From: Hypomesus transpacificus | Lineage: Eukaryota; Chordata; Actinopteri; Osmeriformes; Osmeridae | Direction of reading: 5' to 3' | DNA: 64,000 bases | Assembly: GCF_021917145.1 (NCBI RefSeq) | Contig: NC_061068.1 | Location: 9,861,724-9,925,723, forward strand | In this document: one piece after another, positions 24,652 to 35,880 of the stretch | How positions within the stretch are numbered: position 1 is the stretch's first letter | Layout: each line of letters opens with the position of its first letter | Notes under the pieces: model-generated | Database searches by the model: none | What the model saw: the letters and a program-made list of their open reading frames with translations, nothing else | Told to the model about the DNA's origin: nothing | Program-made: the position numbers and the translations under genes

Positions 24652-25690
24652 TATGGCAGAGTTGGAACAGGGCTCTCTGCTTATTGTGTCCACTCATATA
24701 TCAGACTGCAGCTGACCAGTCCCTCCTCCTGTTCCAGTCCATCTGCCTCCACTCCCTGTCCTCTCTGCCTCCATGTTTCCACAGCGTTGGGAGTTACCTG
24801 GGGAAGCCCTTCTCCTCACACCACAACACAGCTCTAAGCCTTTACCACCTCATGAGGACCGCCACTGAACTGGACTACAATTTACTTAACGAGCTGTCAT
24901 GAATGTGATGGTTTGCTGCTGTGTGTGTATGTTTGTGTTCTGGGGAAGAGGTAGTGAGTGTGAGTCCCACCTCCCCATCCTCATTAGTGCTCGTTGACAC
25001 CCTGTTACTAACGATCGGCCTCTCATTCACATCAACGCTTCCCCACGGTCAGCAATTGGTGGTCCACAAAAGCCATTTACTACGGTGTTTATATCACACA
25101 CTCCTAATTATGACTGCCCTGGTGTGTGTGTTTCACTGTTTGCTTGTAAGTGTGTGTGTGTGTGTGTGTGGATGCAAGAACAGATTTCATTATAGTAAAA
25201 AAAATCTAACGTGGACATGTAAGTTTTCTCTAGGTAGGAATGTGACAAACGCCCGCAAAGCAAATTCACCTCAGACAAGAAACAGAGCTCATGTGTGCTC
25301 TCAGAACTCTATCCTCTTCAAAAAAAACCATTAGAACATTCTAAACTGCAACTTACTGTACTCTGAATGACCCGTTTTACATGGACAGAAGAGCCCAGAG
25401 GAGGTCAATTCTTGATGCTCTATTCCATTTCTTCTTATCATGGTTAGCCTTCCCGAAATCAATAGCCTTATTAGTATCAACAAATATAACAGTTTCAGTC
25501 GACTCCCTTGCAAATATACACTGAACGTGTTATAGAAAACAGCATTAGAATGTATTGACTACAGCCATCAAAAGAGGAACACTGGACATTTTTGAAGAAA
25601 AAGGGTTTTGTTGTTCATGTGAAATTCCTCAATGGGAAGACTCAGCTGTTAAAGACATTATCCCCTCCACGATATCTTCTGTTCCACCCT
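20224..25690. other. Upstream flank of fignl2, no gene seen
   Basis: Non-coding sequence that should contain the fignl2 promoter and a first exon, which I could not identify. (CA)n and (GT)n microsatellites occur at about 21290-21360, 22958-22988, 23068-23100, 24600-24652 and 25150-25170. A palindromic pair of CCAAT boxes lies at 23889-23930. Confidence 0.45.
23889..23930. promoter_or_regulatory. Inverted pair of CCAAT-box motifs
   Basis: CCATTGGCCAG (23889-23899) and CTGGCCAATGG (23920-23930) are perfect reverse complements separated by 20 bp. Each contains the NF-Y core CCAAT. Such dyads are common in promoters. The pair lies about 3.7 kb upstream of the fignl2 ORF on the minus strand, so it could mark that gene's promoter. 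The function is inferred. Confidence 0.35.
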
Positions 25691-25696
25691 CAACCC

Positions 25697-25872
25697 ATGA
25701 CTCCCCTCTCTCTCTACCACCCCCCTCTCTCTCTACCACCCCCCTCTCTCTCTACCACCCCCTCTCTCTCTACCACCCCCTCTCTCCCTACCACCCCCCT
25801 CTCTCTCTACCACCCCCCTCTCTCTCTACCACCCCCCTCTCTCCCTACCACCCCCTCTCTCTCCCAACCCCC
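25697..25872. repeat. 19-bp pyrimidine-rich minisatellite
   Basis: Roughly nine tandem copies of a unit of about 19 bp (CTCTCTCTACCACCCCCCT) with small length changes, followed by a C-run. The long frames across it are products of the repeat and are not genes. Confidence 0.85.
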
Positions 25873-26221
25873 CCCCCCCCTCTACCTTACCTCTTTCTAC
25901 CTCCCTCTCTCTTTTTTATCTCCCCACTTTCACCCTACGTCCCTCCCTATCTCTGTGCCTCCACCTCACCCTGCCTGCTCATCTCTGCAGCTTGGGGGAA
26001 GATGTCAAGTATGTCAGGACAGAGCTAGATGACAGAGCTCATGGAAAACATTGATAGCTGAAGACCCAGACAGACACAGACACACTGATACATACTGTAG
26101 GGGGTGACAGGACTGAGCATTCTGCTTCCCTGGCCCCAAGTGAAGAGAACGAGAGGACGGCGTGTCCACTCAGAGGAGCTGAAGACTCAGCATTCTGCTG
26201 ATCCTGCCTGGACTACTGCAG

Positions 26222-26335
26222 ATGGCTCTCTGGATGCATCTACTACTGGTTGTCCTTCTGCTCCTGTCCATGGCTCATGTCGGTCCTTACCACAGCTCTC
26301 AAACACCAACACCTAAACCGAAGGGGGAGAGTTAG
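26222..26335 (+). CDS. Candidate small ORF encoding a signal-peptide-like sequence
   Basis: ATG at 26222 opens a 37-codon frame ending at TAG 26333-26335. It begins MALWMHLLLVVLLLLSMA, which has the profile of a cleavable secretory signal (short N-region, Leu-rich core, small residues near a possible cleavage site). It continues HVGPYHSSQTPTPKPKGES. I recognise no mature peptide, no cysteines and no dibasic cleavage site. The first five residues match those of human preproinsulin, but no B-chain sequence follows, so this is probably coincidence. It may be the first exon of an unmodelled secreted protein, a fossil exon or chance. Confidence 0.22.
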   Translation: MALWMHLLLVVLLLLSMAHVGPYHSSQTPTPKPKGES

Positions 26336-26489
26336 ACACAAGGAAATGGAGAGTATATGCACTCATGCATTCACTCGATCAATCGATCACTCACACTTAA
26401 TCACTCACTCACCATTCAATCCCTCAGTCAATAAATATTCACTGACTCATAAAACATATGTGTTTTTTGGCCTTATTTATGTTGACAGA

Positions 26490-26640
26490 GACAATTGGAG
26501 AGAGACAGGAAAGCAGGGAGATATGCAGGGGGGGGGGGGGGGTAATATGCAGGAAATGACCCAGGACGGAATCGAACCCTGCGTTATGGCCTTAGTCTTA
26601 AGGGTAGGCACTCTACTCGGTGAGTTATTGTGGCGCCCCT
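26490..26640 (-). repeat. tRNA-derived SINE, head visible
   Basis: On the minus strand the segment starts GGGGCGCC at 26640. It has an A-box-like region and a perfect B box GGTTCGATTCC (complement of 26568-26578), which are the internal RNA polymerase III promoter elements of a tRNA. The fold is too degenerate for a functional tRNA. A tail containing ATGCAGG follows and is interrupted by a G-run. This arrangement is typical of tRNA-derived SINEs in fish. Confidence 0.65.
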
Positions 26641-28896
26641 CCAAAATAAATCTTGTACTTATTGTTATTTCTTCTATCAAAGTATCTTAGAAGTGCTCAT
26701 TTAATATGTAAACTATATGGTTCACATTTCAAACTCATAAAATATAAATAAATGTATCAGCAATCCAAGATCTTCAGAGCTGAAAAGAGTCAACTTCAGG
26801 TTATGCCAACTGTAAGCTGTGATATGTTGTGTGTGTGTGTGTGTGTGTGTCTAACAGCACATTAAATGCTCTGACAGAAAGGGAACCACTCTGCCCTCTG
26901 ACCACTGAATGCAAAAAACATGACCATCAGCACAGAAAATTGTTCTATTCTCTCCACCGACCCACGCGTCCATCTAAGCAAACACACACACACACACACT
27001 TAAAAGGCAATCAGAACTTTGTACATTGTGAAATGTATGTTTCAGAAAGTACAGCACAGAAAAATGAATTTGCGTACATGTTGAGATTATTTACTTCTGA
27101 AAAAACACAAAAAGAGAGATTAAAGCCTAGGCAACAAAAACCATACAGAGGAAAGGACATCACAACACCAGGGACACAAGAAGAGAGAAAAACAAGAGAG
27201 GAATAGGAAAAGAAGAGAGACAGATAGAGAAAAGAGAAAGGGAAAGAGAGAAAGAAAGGGGAACAGATAAAACGAGTAGGAATGTGGGGAGAAGAGATAG
27301 AGGACAAAACGGAGGAGCTGAGAATCTATTGGAATTGCTGAACAAAACCGATCTATGTGATTTGAAATATGATATGAAAACAAGAGTGAGGACCTTAAAA
27401 CCATTCTTACCTGCTCATGCCTATTCTTCCTCAGTACTTTATATGTAAAAGGTTGAGCAATAATCCCCAGAACAGAGCAAGGCGAGCAGGCGCATGTGTG
27501 TACATACAGCTATCTCTTCTCTCCACTTCTGGGACTCGATCTTTCCCTCACACTCCCTCTTTCACCTAGTGACAACAGTGCAGCACACATGCATCCCTTC
27601 CCCCAACCTCTCTACCCCTCCCCCAGTCTCTCTCTCTCTTTTGTTAAAACTATTTCAGCAGGAAAGGAGAGAGGGAAAAAGTGACCAATCATGCAGTGTC
27701 AGAGAGGAGTTTGTGTCCCTGATGTGTGTGTACTCATCCTTTTCAGTGTATGTGCCCAAGTGAATAGACATATGCGCAAGCACATACACATTAACAAACA
27801 CGCACCCCACACATAGCTTAAAGATGCACACTGTTCTCCTTCGGTGATCACATGGGAAGTTCAGTCATTGTCAATGACTCTTATTGATTGAGAACATTGA
27901 TCTAAGTATTGTTGGGTGGGTAGGGTTGAAACAACCATCTCAATGTGACCCTTGATACCCTAAACACAAACAGACATACATGCATTGGTTTTCTTGCATC
28001 CAAGTTTTTGTATACAACATTTTTACGTTTTACGTTGAACCAAACCATCAGGTTAATTTTTTTTTTTTTACAAAAAATACGTGAAGTGCATTCTCTCTCA
28101 TGATAGCTGTTGTTCTGTATTTAGAGTTGTGGTATAGGCGGGGCACACATACACTTCTCATGTTACACGGCCATAAACACGCCACGCTCCTCTCTGCTCA
28201 TCTCCCACTACCCTCGACACACACGTCCTTCTTTACCTGGCAGACTTGAGATCTCTGTCTCTGCCTCTGCTGTGTTCTACAGTATGACCTCTGTCAGAGG
28301 ACCAACAGGGCTGATGGCTCCTGCTCAGCTCAGCTCTTTCTGTCAGACCTGCTTCGCTGACAGGCCCCCAAACCCCTGTGGATGGCTTGTTCTCCCACAC
28401 AATGGATCTAAACAATCACTAATGTGCCGTAAAAGCAGTTTTGTTCCCGGCCCAGGTAATCCACACAGTTTGATTCCTACTGACTAGGACCTAAAAGATA
28501 GTGACCCTAGATGTCATCTGACACACACACAAGCAACCAGGTCTGTGGCCTGCTCACTGACACACGGGCCTCTGTGACAGATGGAATGGCTGGAGGGATT
28601 CACCTCAACATTTCTCTTAAGGTGTAATATAAAACCACATTTGCCAAATACAAATATATGTGTGCACACATTGTTGAAACACACATGCACACACAAGCAC
28701 ACACGCGTCACCCACACATTTCAGATGTGGCCGATATTAGATTGTGTAACCCTAACCCGGGTCTCTCTCACCCCCTGGGTGGGATGGCTCACATGATGGA
28801 ACCCCCAGAGGCTCAGCTGTTTGTCACTCTAATTCTGTCCCCAGCAGCTGAACACTGGCCTGCTGCACATGGCCGCCCCCAAGCCTGCTGGGGGCG
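26641..28896. other. Intergenic, no gene seen
   Basis: Non-coding sequence with (GT)n at about 26828-26850, (CA)n at about 26982-26999 and a purine-rich stretch at about 27170-27270. No conserved ORF or structured RNA was recognised. Confidence 0.5.
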
Positions 28897-29790
28897 GAAA
28901 GGAAGAGGAGAGGGAGAGAGAGGAGGGGGAGGAGAGAGGGGGAGAGGGAGGGGAGAGAGGGGAGGGAGAGAGAGGAGGGGGAGGAGAGAGGGGGAGAGGG
29001 AGGGGAGAGAGGGGAGGGAGAGAGAGGAGGGGGAGGAGAGAGGGGGAGAGGGAGGGGAGAGAGGGGAGGGAGAGAGAGGAGGGGGAGGAGAGAGGGGGAG
29101 AGGGAGGGGAGAGAGGAGAGGGAGAGAGAGCAGGGGGAGGAGAGAGGGGGAGGAGAGAGGGGGAGAGGGAGGGGAGAGGGAGAGAGAGAGGGAGAGGAGA
29201 GAGAGAGGGGGAGAGGGAGGGGAGAGAGGGGAGGGAGAGAGAGGAGGGGGAGGAGAGAGGGGGAGAGGGAGGGGAGAGAGGGGAGGGAGAGAGAGGAGGG
29301 GGAGGAGAGAGGGGGAGAGGGAGGGGAGAGAGGGGAGGGAGAGAGAGGAGGGGGAGGAGAGAGGGGGAGAGGGAGGGGAGAGAGGGGAGGGAGAGAGAGG
29401 AGGGGGAGGAGAGAGGGGGAGAGGGGGGAAAAAGAGGGGAGGGAGAGAGAGGAGGGGGAGGTGAGAGGGGGAGAGGGAGAGGAGAGAGGGGAGGGAGAGA
29501 GAGGAGGGGGATGAGAGAGGGGGAGAAGGAGGGGAGAGAGGAGAGGGAAAGAGAGGAGGGGGAGGAGGGGGAGGAGAGAGGGGGAGAGGGAGGGGAGAGA
29601 GGGGAGGGAGAGAGAGAGGGAGAGAGAGGAGGGGGAGGAGAGAGGGGGAGCAGGGAGGGGAGAGGGAGAGAGAGGAGGGGGAGGAGAGAGGGGGAGAGGG
29701 AGGGGAGAGAGGAGAGGGAGAGAGAGCAGGGGGAGGAGAGAAGGGGAGGAGAGAGGGGGAGAGGGAGGGGAGAGAGAAGAGGGGGAGGTT
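28897..29790. repeat. Polypurine minisatellite, about 52-bp period, 0.9 kb
   Basis: Almost pure G/A on the plus strand for nearly 900 bp. The block containing AGAGAGGAGGGGGAGG recurs with a 52-bp spacing (for example 28921, 28973 and 29025), with local deletions and a 19-20 bp sub-duplication. Open frames of about 300 codons on both strands arise only because the repeat lacks stop codons. The strand asymmetry and G-runs favour triplex or quadruplex structures. Confidence 0.92.
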
Positions 29791-32425
29791 GAAGCACATG
29801 TCTCTTGGTGGGGTTATTTGAGGTAATCTGAAACAGCAAGCCAGGGATCGGTCTTAGAATTGATTGGGTCAGCAGGACTGTTTGTGTCCTTGTATGTGTG
29901 GATATACAAGTATACTAACAACAAGAATGTGGTCTGTGTAATAGGTGCTTTAGAGTGTTAATTTGCTACAGGCATATTACACAATCTTAATAGTTACGTA
30001 GATAAACAGACTTTTTTTTTTTATGCTGAAAAACAGAGACAGGAAATGTATGCAACCAGAACAGGAAAAGTGTGTTGAACAGGGTATTGTCTGGCAAATA
30101 ACGTCAGCACTCTCATGCTTAAATCACACATACCCACACAAGCACACACACCAAAACATATTTCAGTTCTCATATTGTGCTTCTCTTCTCATGTACAGAT
30201 GGTCAATAAGCTGGCCTGCTGGCCAAGCTATAGGATTCAAGGTTACAGAGCAGCACCATCTCAGTGGTCTTCAATGACACCACTAGAGAAGGGCAGTGAG
30301 AGGCCGGTCATGTCTGAAAAAGCAACGATAGAGGAAGCAAATCTTGATTTTCTCAAATGTTCTTTCTTCTGGCCATAACAAAGAGTTAATTAAACCTCTT
30401 AAAGCGTACACACGCACACACTCACACACATCACACACACACACACAGCGAGCAGCCTGGGGCTCCACGTTTGAGTGTCTTATTGTTCTCTGGTAGAGAA
30501 CATAATATCCAGGGTCTGGTAATGGAGGTTAAATTAATTGCTGACAAATCTGTATTCAGCGGTTTCCTTTCTCCGGCTCTGACGGATTTATGACAGAGAT
30601 TGATGGAGGGGAGGGCCGGGTCCAAGAGCTGCCTCTGTTTACTGGATAAAGGCAGACAACAGTCTAGTGGATGAAAGAGGGATAGAGAGAGACAGAGAGA
30701 AGGATGTACAGAGTTGTTTTGGTAAGGTCTTTCATACATGGAGGCCGAAGGCCTTTGAGCAGTGCTAAGGAGTGTGTAGAGTACTTGTGTGTTTTGATTC
30801 CTTGATTAGAAGTAAAGACAAAAGTGACATGCTGTCACTGTCATTTCCTGGGCTGCAGTCATTGGCCAGCAGCACTGACAGCAGCATGTGTCACCTGGGT
30901 GGATCTCTAACACAGGATGAATAGGATGGATAACCTGCCGGCTTTTCTTTACATCAAATTGTACTATACTGGTGATATAGACTTAGACAGAAATATGGAT
31001 GATTTACATAAAGGTCTATTGAAAACATGGTCCGGATGTTCAGTGCCAGTGTCATCTGACTGAAGGGTCCCCTTTCACTTTCTGTCCATGGCCACACCCC
31101 GGCCAGCCACACCCCGGCAAGCCACACCCCTGCAAGCCACACCCAGCCCAGCCACACCCCGGCAAGCCACACCCCGGCAAGCCACACCCCGGCAAGCCAC
31201 ACCCAGCCCAGCCACACCCCGGCTGATGTTAGCGCTCCCTGATGGACTGGGGTGGAGTCCCACCAGCTGTTTGTAATCAAGAGCGTTCAAGAGTCCTGGC
31301 CACATGATGCCCTGAGGCCAACACTGGACATTCTCCCCCTGCCCCCAACCCACTCACCCACTCAGTGTGCTTTACCAACCCTCACCCACACGCTTCTGCT
31401 ATGTTCACAAGTTCAAAGTTCTGTTCTTGCTTTAAGACCAAATGAATGGATGGATGGAGCTAGTGTGATCCAAAACTCTGGAAGTGGCGGATGAGCTCGA
31501 GGGTCTCGAGGGCTTCTTGCTCAAGATGCCTGGATAGCAAAGGTGGAACTCGAGAGCAGAGGAGGAGATGGGGGAGGGGGATGCCAAAGTAGAGACACGA
31601 GTGGCTGATATTGCACGGATGTGATTTTTAAAGGACTACTGCTCAGTCATACGTTGGAATTAGTTGATGAGTATGTGGTGTGTACATTGTGAAGTTAATC
31701 AGGTGCGTAGACGAGGTGGGAGGTGTGGTCTTCTCCGAACCATAATAAAGTCAACCTCGATCAACCCCAGATGTGACTCACCCTCCTTTAAGGAGAGAAA
31801 GTTAAGGGCGGAGACTGGCTCCTGTCTTAATATAGCCCTGAGAGCCCTGGCCATTGAGTTTGATGGGGTTGAGTTGGGAATCCAGCTGAAGTTTTTTGAG
31901 GGACCGTTGCCAGATGGTGATTAAGAACACTCTTTATCTTAGAGAGATGCACAGCAATAGAGTCGCAAGTTTCACAAGTCCATTGAAATGATGCGGTTCC
32001 GTTCCTCTTGACAGTGTCCTAGTCCTATCTATATTCAATCTTAATCTTACCTGGTGTTGTGGTCGCAATTTAATGTCTTAGTAGCAGTTAAGAGTAAATG
32101 GTGTTTAGAAAAGAAAAAGGTCGTGAATGGGATCCACTTCTCAGCTATGGTTGAATGCCAACAGTCTCTCTGTCGCCCTCTGGTGCATTTTAAAATCCCT
32201 CTCAAGCTTCTAACTGACTTAGTTACTGCCACCTAGTGGTAGGATGTTTTTCCTACCTATTATACTATTAATTTGTTTTTACTGTTTTCACACTGTAATT
32301 ACACATGTATTATGTTGTTATTACGTTTTTAAACTGTTATTACACTTGTATTATGTTGTTATTACAAGGTTGTTACACTTATTACGCTATCATTACATTG
32401 TTACTACACTGTTGTTACACTGTTG
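29791..32425. other. Intergenic, no gene seen
   Basis: Non-coding sequence holding (CA)n at about 30410-30446 and the GCCACACCCC tandem repeat at 31088-31222. Just before 32426, TTAC-rich low-complexity sequence runs over 32270-32420. Confidence 0.5.
31088..31222. repeat. 15-bp tandem repeat (GCCACACCCCGGCAA-type)
   Basis: About nine head-to-tail units of GCCACACCCCGGCAA. Two of the units carry CAGCCCA variants instead. The CCACACCC core resembles a CACCC/KLF-binding box, so the array could bind such factors, but nothing else supports this. Confidence 0.85.
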
Positions 32426-32700
32426 CAGAGATTGGAAGTAACAAAGTACAAATACTTTCTCACTGTACTTAAGTAGATTTTTCTGGTATCAGTTTTTCAC
32501 TATTTTACTGACAACCTTTTACTAAAAAGGCAGTAGTAATTACTACTTTTTACTTAACTATATGTCAGACCTCATAGTTTACTTTAACGTGAGTGAAAAA
32601 GTGTAGTCAGTACTTCAACTTTTACCAGTCTTTTAAAACATGATTATCTGTACTTCTACTTCAGTGACTGGATATTTGTTGGCTACTTTTGCCATCTTTG
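32426..32700. mobile_element. Probable short DNA-transposon repeat (GTAACAAAGTACAAATACTT type)
   Basis: The segment starts CAGAGATTGGAAGTAAC and ends TTTTGCCATCTTTG. It is full of AAGTAC/GTACTT motifs. This corresponds to a very common fish repeat whose termini I recall as CAGAGGTGG and CCACCTCTG. No matching target-site duplication could be confirmed, so the ends are approximate. Confidence 0.6.
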
Positions 32701-32774
32701 GATCTGCACAAAATGTAATATGGTGTTTAATTCTTACAAAAGTACACAACAAAACATAAACCAAGTATACTTTT

Positions 32775-34646
32775 AAATTTGTATGGTTTATTTCCATATT
32801 CATTAATCCAAAATTACATTACATACACATACAAAACATTCATAGTTATTGAGCTATATAGATGGAACATTCAGTGGTTAAAGTGGTTATCTTTCTCCAT
32901 ATGGCTCCTTAAGTAGGAGTGTATTAGTAGTATTTCTGTCTCTAATCACATTCCTTCCTTCCTTCCATCCCTTTCTCTTTCACTCTCTTTCTCTAAACCA
33001 GCACAACATCCGTCTTGCAGAAATGATATCCAGTCTTACACAATGTACACTTTACTGTCAACCAGTCACTACAGGGAGGCTGAGGAAAGGGAAGGTTAAC
33101 ACTACTGAATGCTTAGGTTTGTGGGCATGGATGTGAACAGTCCTCATGGGAAACAGTCCTGGGCATCACTCTCTCAGGATACCGATACAGCATTGAGATC
33201 CTGTAGCTGTCGCACAGATCCTGTAGCTGTTACATTTAACAAATGGAGCACTGTATAGCATGGTCAACCCAATGCCTTTTTGACATGAACAGTCAATGTG
33301 GGAGCCTGTGGCTCTGTTCCTCTCTGGCCTACCTTGGGCCTCAGTAGTGTTTACCGGTGAACGAGAGTCTGGGAAGGAAGAGGTTACAGCAACACTGACA
33401 GAACCACTGTGTACCGGACAAGGTCACCAATTCTTAAACACACACATTCAACAATACACCCTCAGCCACTCACACATACAGCATGCTGCCAGTTCTTATG
33501 GAAATCATACATTGAGCGATGTGTCAATCAACTTCAACAATTATATTGGTCATTACAAAGATTGCAAGAAGTATTTTCTGAGAGCACATTAACTAGCAGT
33601 ATTGGGATTTATTCTGCAGGTTTATCGACTTGGTCCTGTACAGTTAACATATTTGTTATTTACAGTTCTTATTTGGTTGCAGTATTTTAATACTGTCAAA
33701 GCTGCTGTTGTATTTGTTTTGTCTATTGACTTGTTCTTCAGCTGTTTACCAAGTATTTCAGGCAATACCTTATCAACATTATTCAGTTATAGTAGGGGTC
33801 CAAAGACAACAGAACAGTTGTATAGAGGTACATCCAAATGCATCACAGGAACAGGGTAGCAGGCCTTACTGCTCTCAGTCAGAACAAACTCACTGGTGCC
33901 AGTGACTCGTTAAACAGCCATCCTACTACAGCAGCACTGCTCACCGGATGTCGAACCACTAGGCTGTTTGTGCAGGGTTACTTGGAAGCAGCCTACCAGG
34001 CCACACAGTCACAGACAGGACGGATGGGAACATGAGGACCATGACAGACATGGAAACATAAGGCAGTAGATCCTGGACTCCGGAAATATTGGAGGGATTC
34101 ATGTGATGACTTCATTCACATGTGGATAACTATTGTGTAACAAGTGTTCTGCTAGCACAACTTTGTTACAACTTATACAGTCCAGAAAGAAAAGTGACTG
34201 TGATATTCGTATCTAAAATAAATCATCACAAATTATCGTAAAACAGCAATATATTCTCTTACTACATTTTGTAAAAAAAACACTGATCATATATGTATAT
34301 ATACTTCTATGTGTATATATATGTACTGTATCTACACAAAGTGCAACTACAACGTAAAGGCTTGTTATTATATAAGATTGTGCCGGAAGGACTCCTGTCT
34401 GGGCACTATCTGGGCTGACACCAGCTGAGACACATTTCGCAGATCACAGGTAGGAGGAATCTCCTTGGAGGTTAACCTATGACAGTAGCACGTTTCTACC
34501 CAGATGATCTGTCACAACGCAAAAGATGAACCTCAACATCCGAACGGTCTTTGTTGTTCTGTGATCTGGGATCAGTTATTGCTAATGTTAAGCCTGTTTG
34601 GTTTTAGGATATTTCACTCTCACACACACAAACACTCACACTCAAA

Positions 34647-34684
<38 letters not shown>

Positions 34685-35516
34685 AGGTTGTACATTTGAC
34701 GAATGGTAAGAGTGGTAGTGATCCTGTCCTTCTCTGGGCTTCCCTGACCTTGTACAACAGCTACAGCAGTATCAATACATTCACACACATCCCATACATT
34801 CTGAAGATGAGCAACTCCTTACATGACCACAGACCATTAAGTATAATTCTTATAGAAATATTGTGATGGCACTCATTCATGGTAGGTCATTATAGGTCTC
34901 TTTCATATTGCACAGAATCAACACAGACATTGTGCACAAAGATAGATCTCTATATTAGTGATCCAGTATTTTCATTCAAATCTAAAAATAATTTTACAAG
35001 ACCACCACTGAGACCACAGTTATGGCACAGAAAAAATGGTGATAATATATTAAAATAAGTGACTAACAGTGCTACTGGAAAATCCTGGATTTGAATACAA
35101 GGAGTATTCATTATACAGAACTAGCTAATGGGTTGGTGTGAGAAATGATTTTGACCTGGAGGAGGGAGGATTTGTGTGTGATGTTGTGTTGGGCAGGATG
35201 TGCAAGAGCAGCAACAGTGAGGTGTGCTGTGTTAGGAACTGGTAAAGTAGTAAGTGGGTTCAGGAGGGCGTGTGCAGTACCATCGCTGGAACAGAAGGGG
35301 GCAGTGGTTTGAGTGTGTGGGTCACGGCCTCAGGAAGTGGGTGGGTCAGAGCATCCGTAGACAACAGCTTCCACACTCACTGGTCTATGAACTCCAGATC
35401 GTCAATCCTGACACACACACACACACAGGACGAGAGTGAAAGAGAGATGGACACAAACACCCCAAATCAACAGTGAGTTGAGAACAGCAGGACAGCCCAG
35501 GAGAAGGGACAGAGGG
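32775..35516 (-). other. slc4a8: Probable slc4a8 3' untranslated region
   Basis: Between the slc4a8 stop (35517-35519) and an AATAAA on the minus strand (complement of TTTATT at 32787-32792) no protein-like ORF occurs. A (CA)n run is at 34650-34680. The minus strand near 35400-35430 reads, after a CAG acceptor, a short frame ending LEFIDQ-stop, which could be an alternative last exon. The extent is inferred. Confidence 0.45.
32787..32792 (-). terminator. Candidate slc4a8 polyadenylation signal
   Basis: TTTATT on the plus strand is AATAAA for the minus-strand gene, about 2.7 kb after the stop codon. It is the best site I saw; others between are possible. Confidence 0.35.
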
Positions 35517-35816
35517 TCAGAGGTAGCAGGGGGAGCTGTGAGGAGGGCCACACGTCACAACATAGAAGGAGGAGGGCCTTGCCTTTTTAGCGGCCCCTGT
35601 GCGTGCGTCCTTTTGGTTGGAGCTGAGGGATTTCCACACGGTGGTTTTAGACATCTCATCAGAAATGTTTATATCAGAGGGGTCACACCTGGGGAGGCGG
35701 GGTCAGAAGGAGAAGGTATGGAAAGGGAGGGGGAAGGGGGGGGGGGGGCTGGGGTGTTAGTACTCAACAAGCAGTGCTCTTTAAAACCGACCAGGATGAA
35801 ACATCACAGACAGAGT

Positions 35817-35880
<64 letters not shown>

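Noticed and set aside
25697..25872. CRISPR-like array of regular repeats
   Set aside because: Units are directly abutting with no unique spacers; this is a minisatellite in a vertebrate genome. The same applies to the other tandem arrays.
26222..26335. Insulin-like gene
   Set aside because: Only the first five residues match human preproinsulin; no B-chain, C-peptide or A-chain sequence is present nearby.
26565..26640. Functional tRNA gene on the minus strand
   Set aside because: The internal promoter boxes are recognisable, but the acceptor and anticodon stems are degenerate and a SINE-type tail follows.
28658..29839. Long open frames of about 270-336 codons on both strands
   Set aside because: They lie within the polypurine minisatellite. 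The translations are only Arg/Gly/Glu or Ser/Pro/Leu repeats, and overlapping frames are all open.
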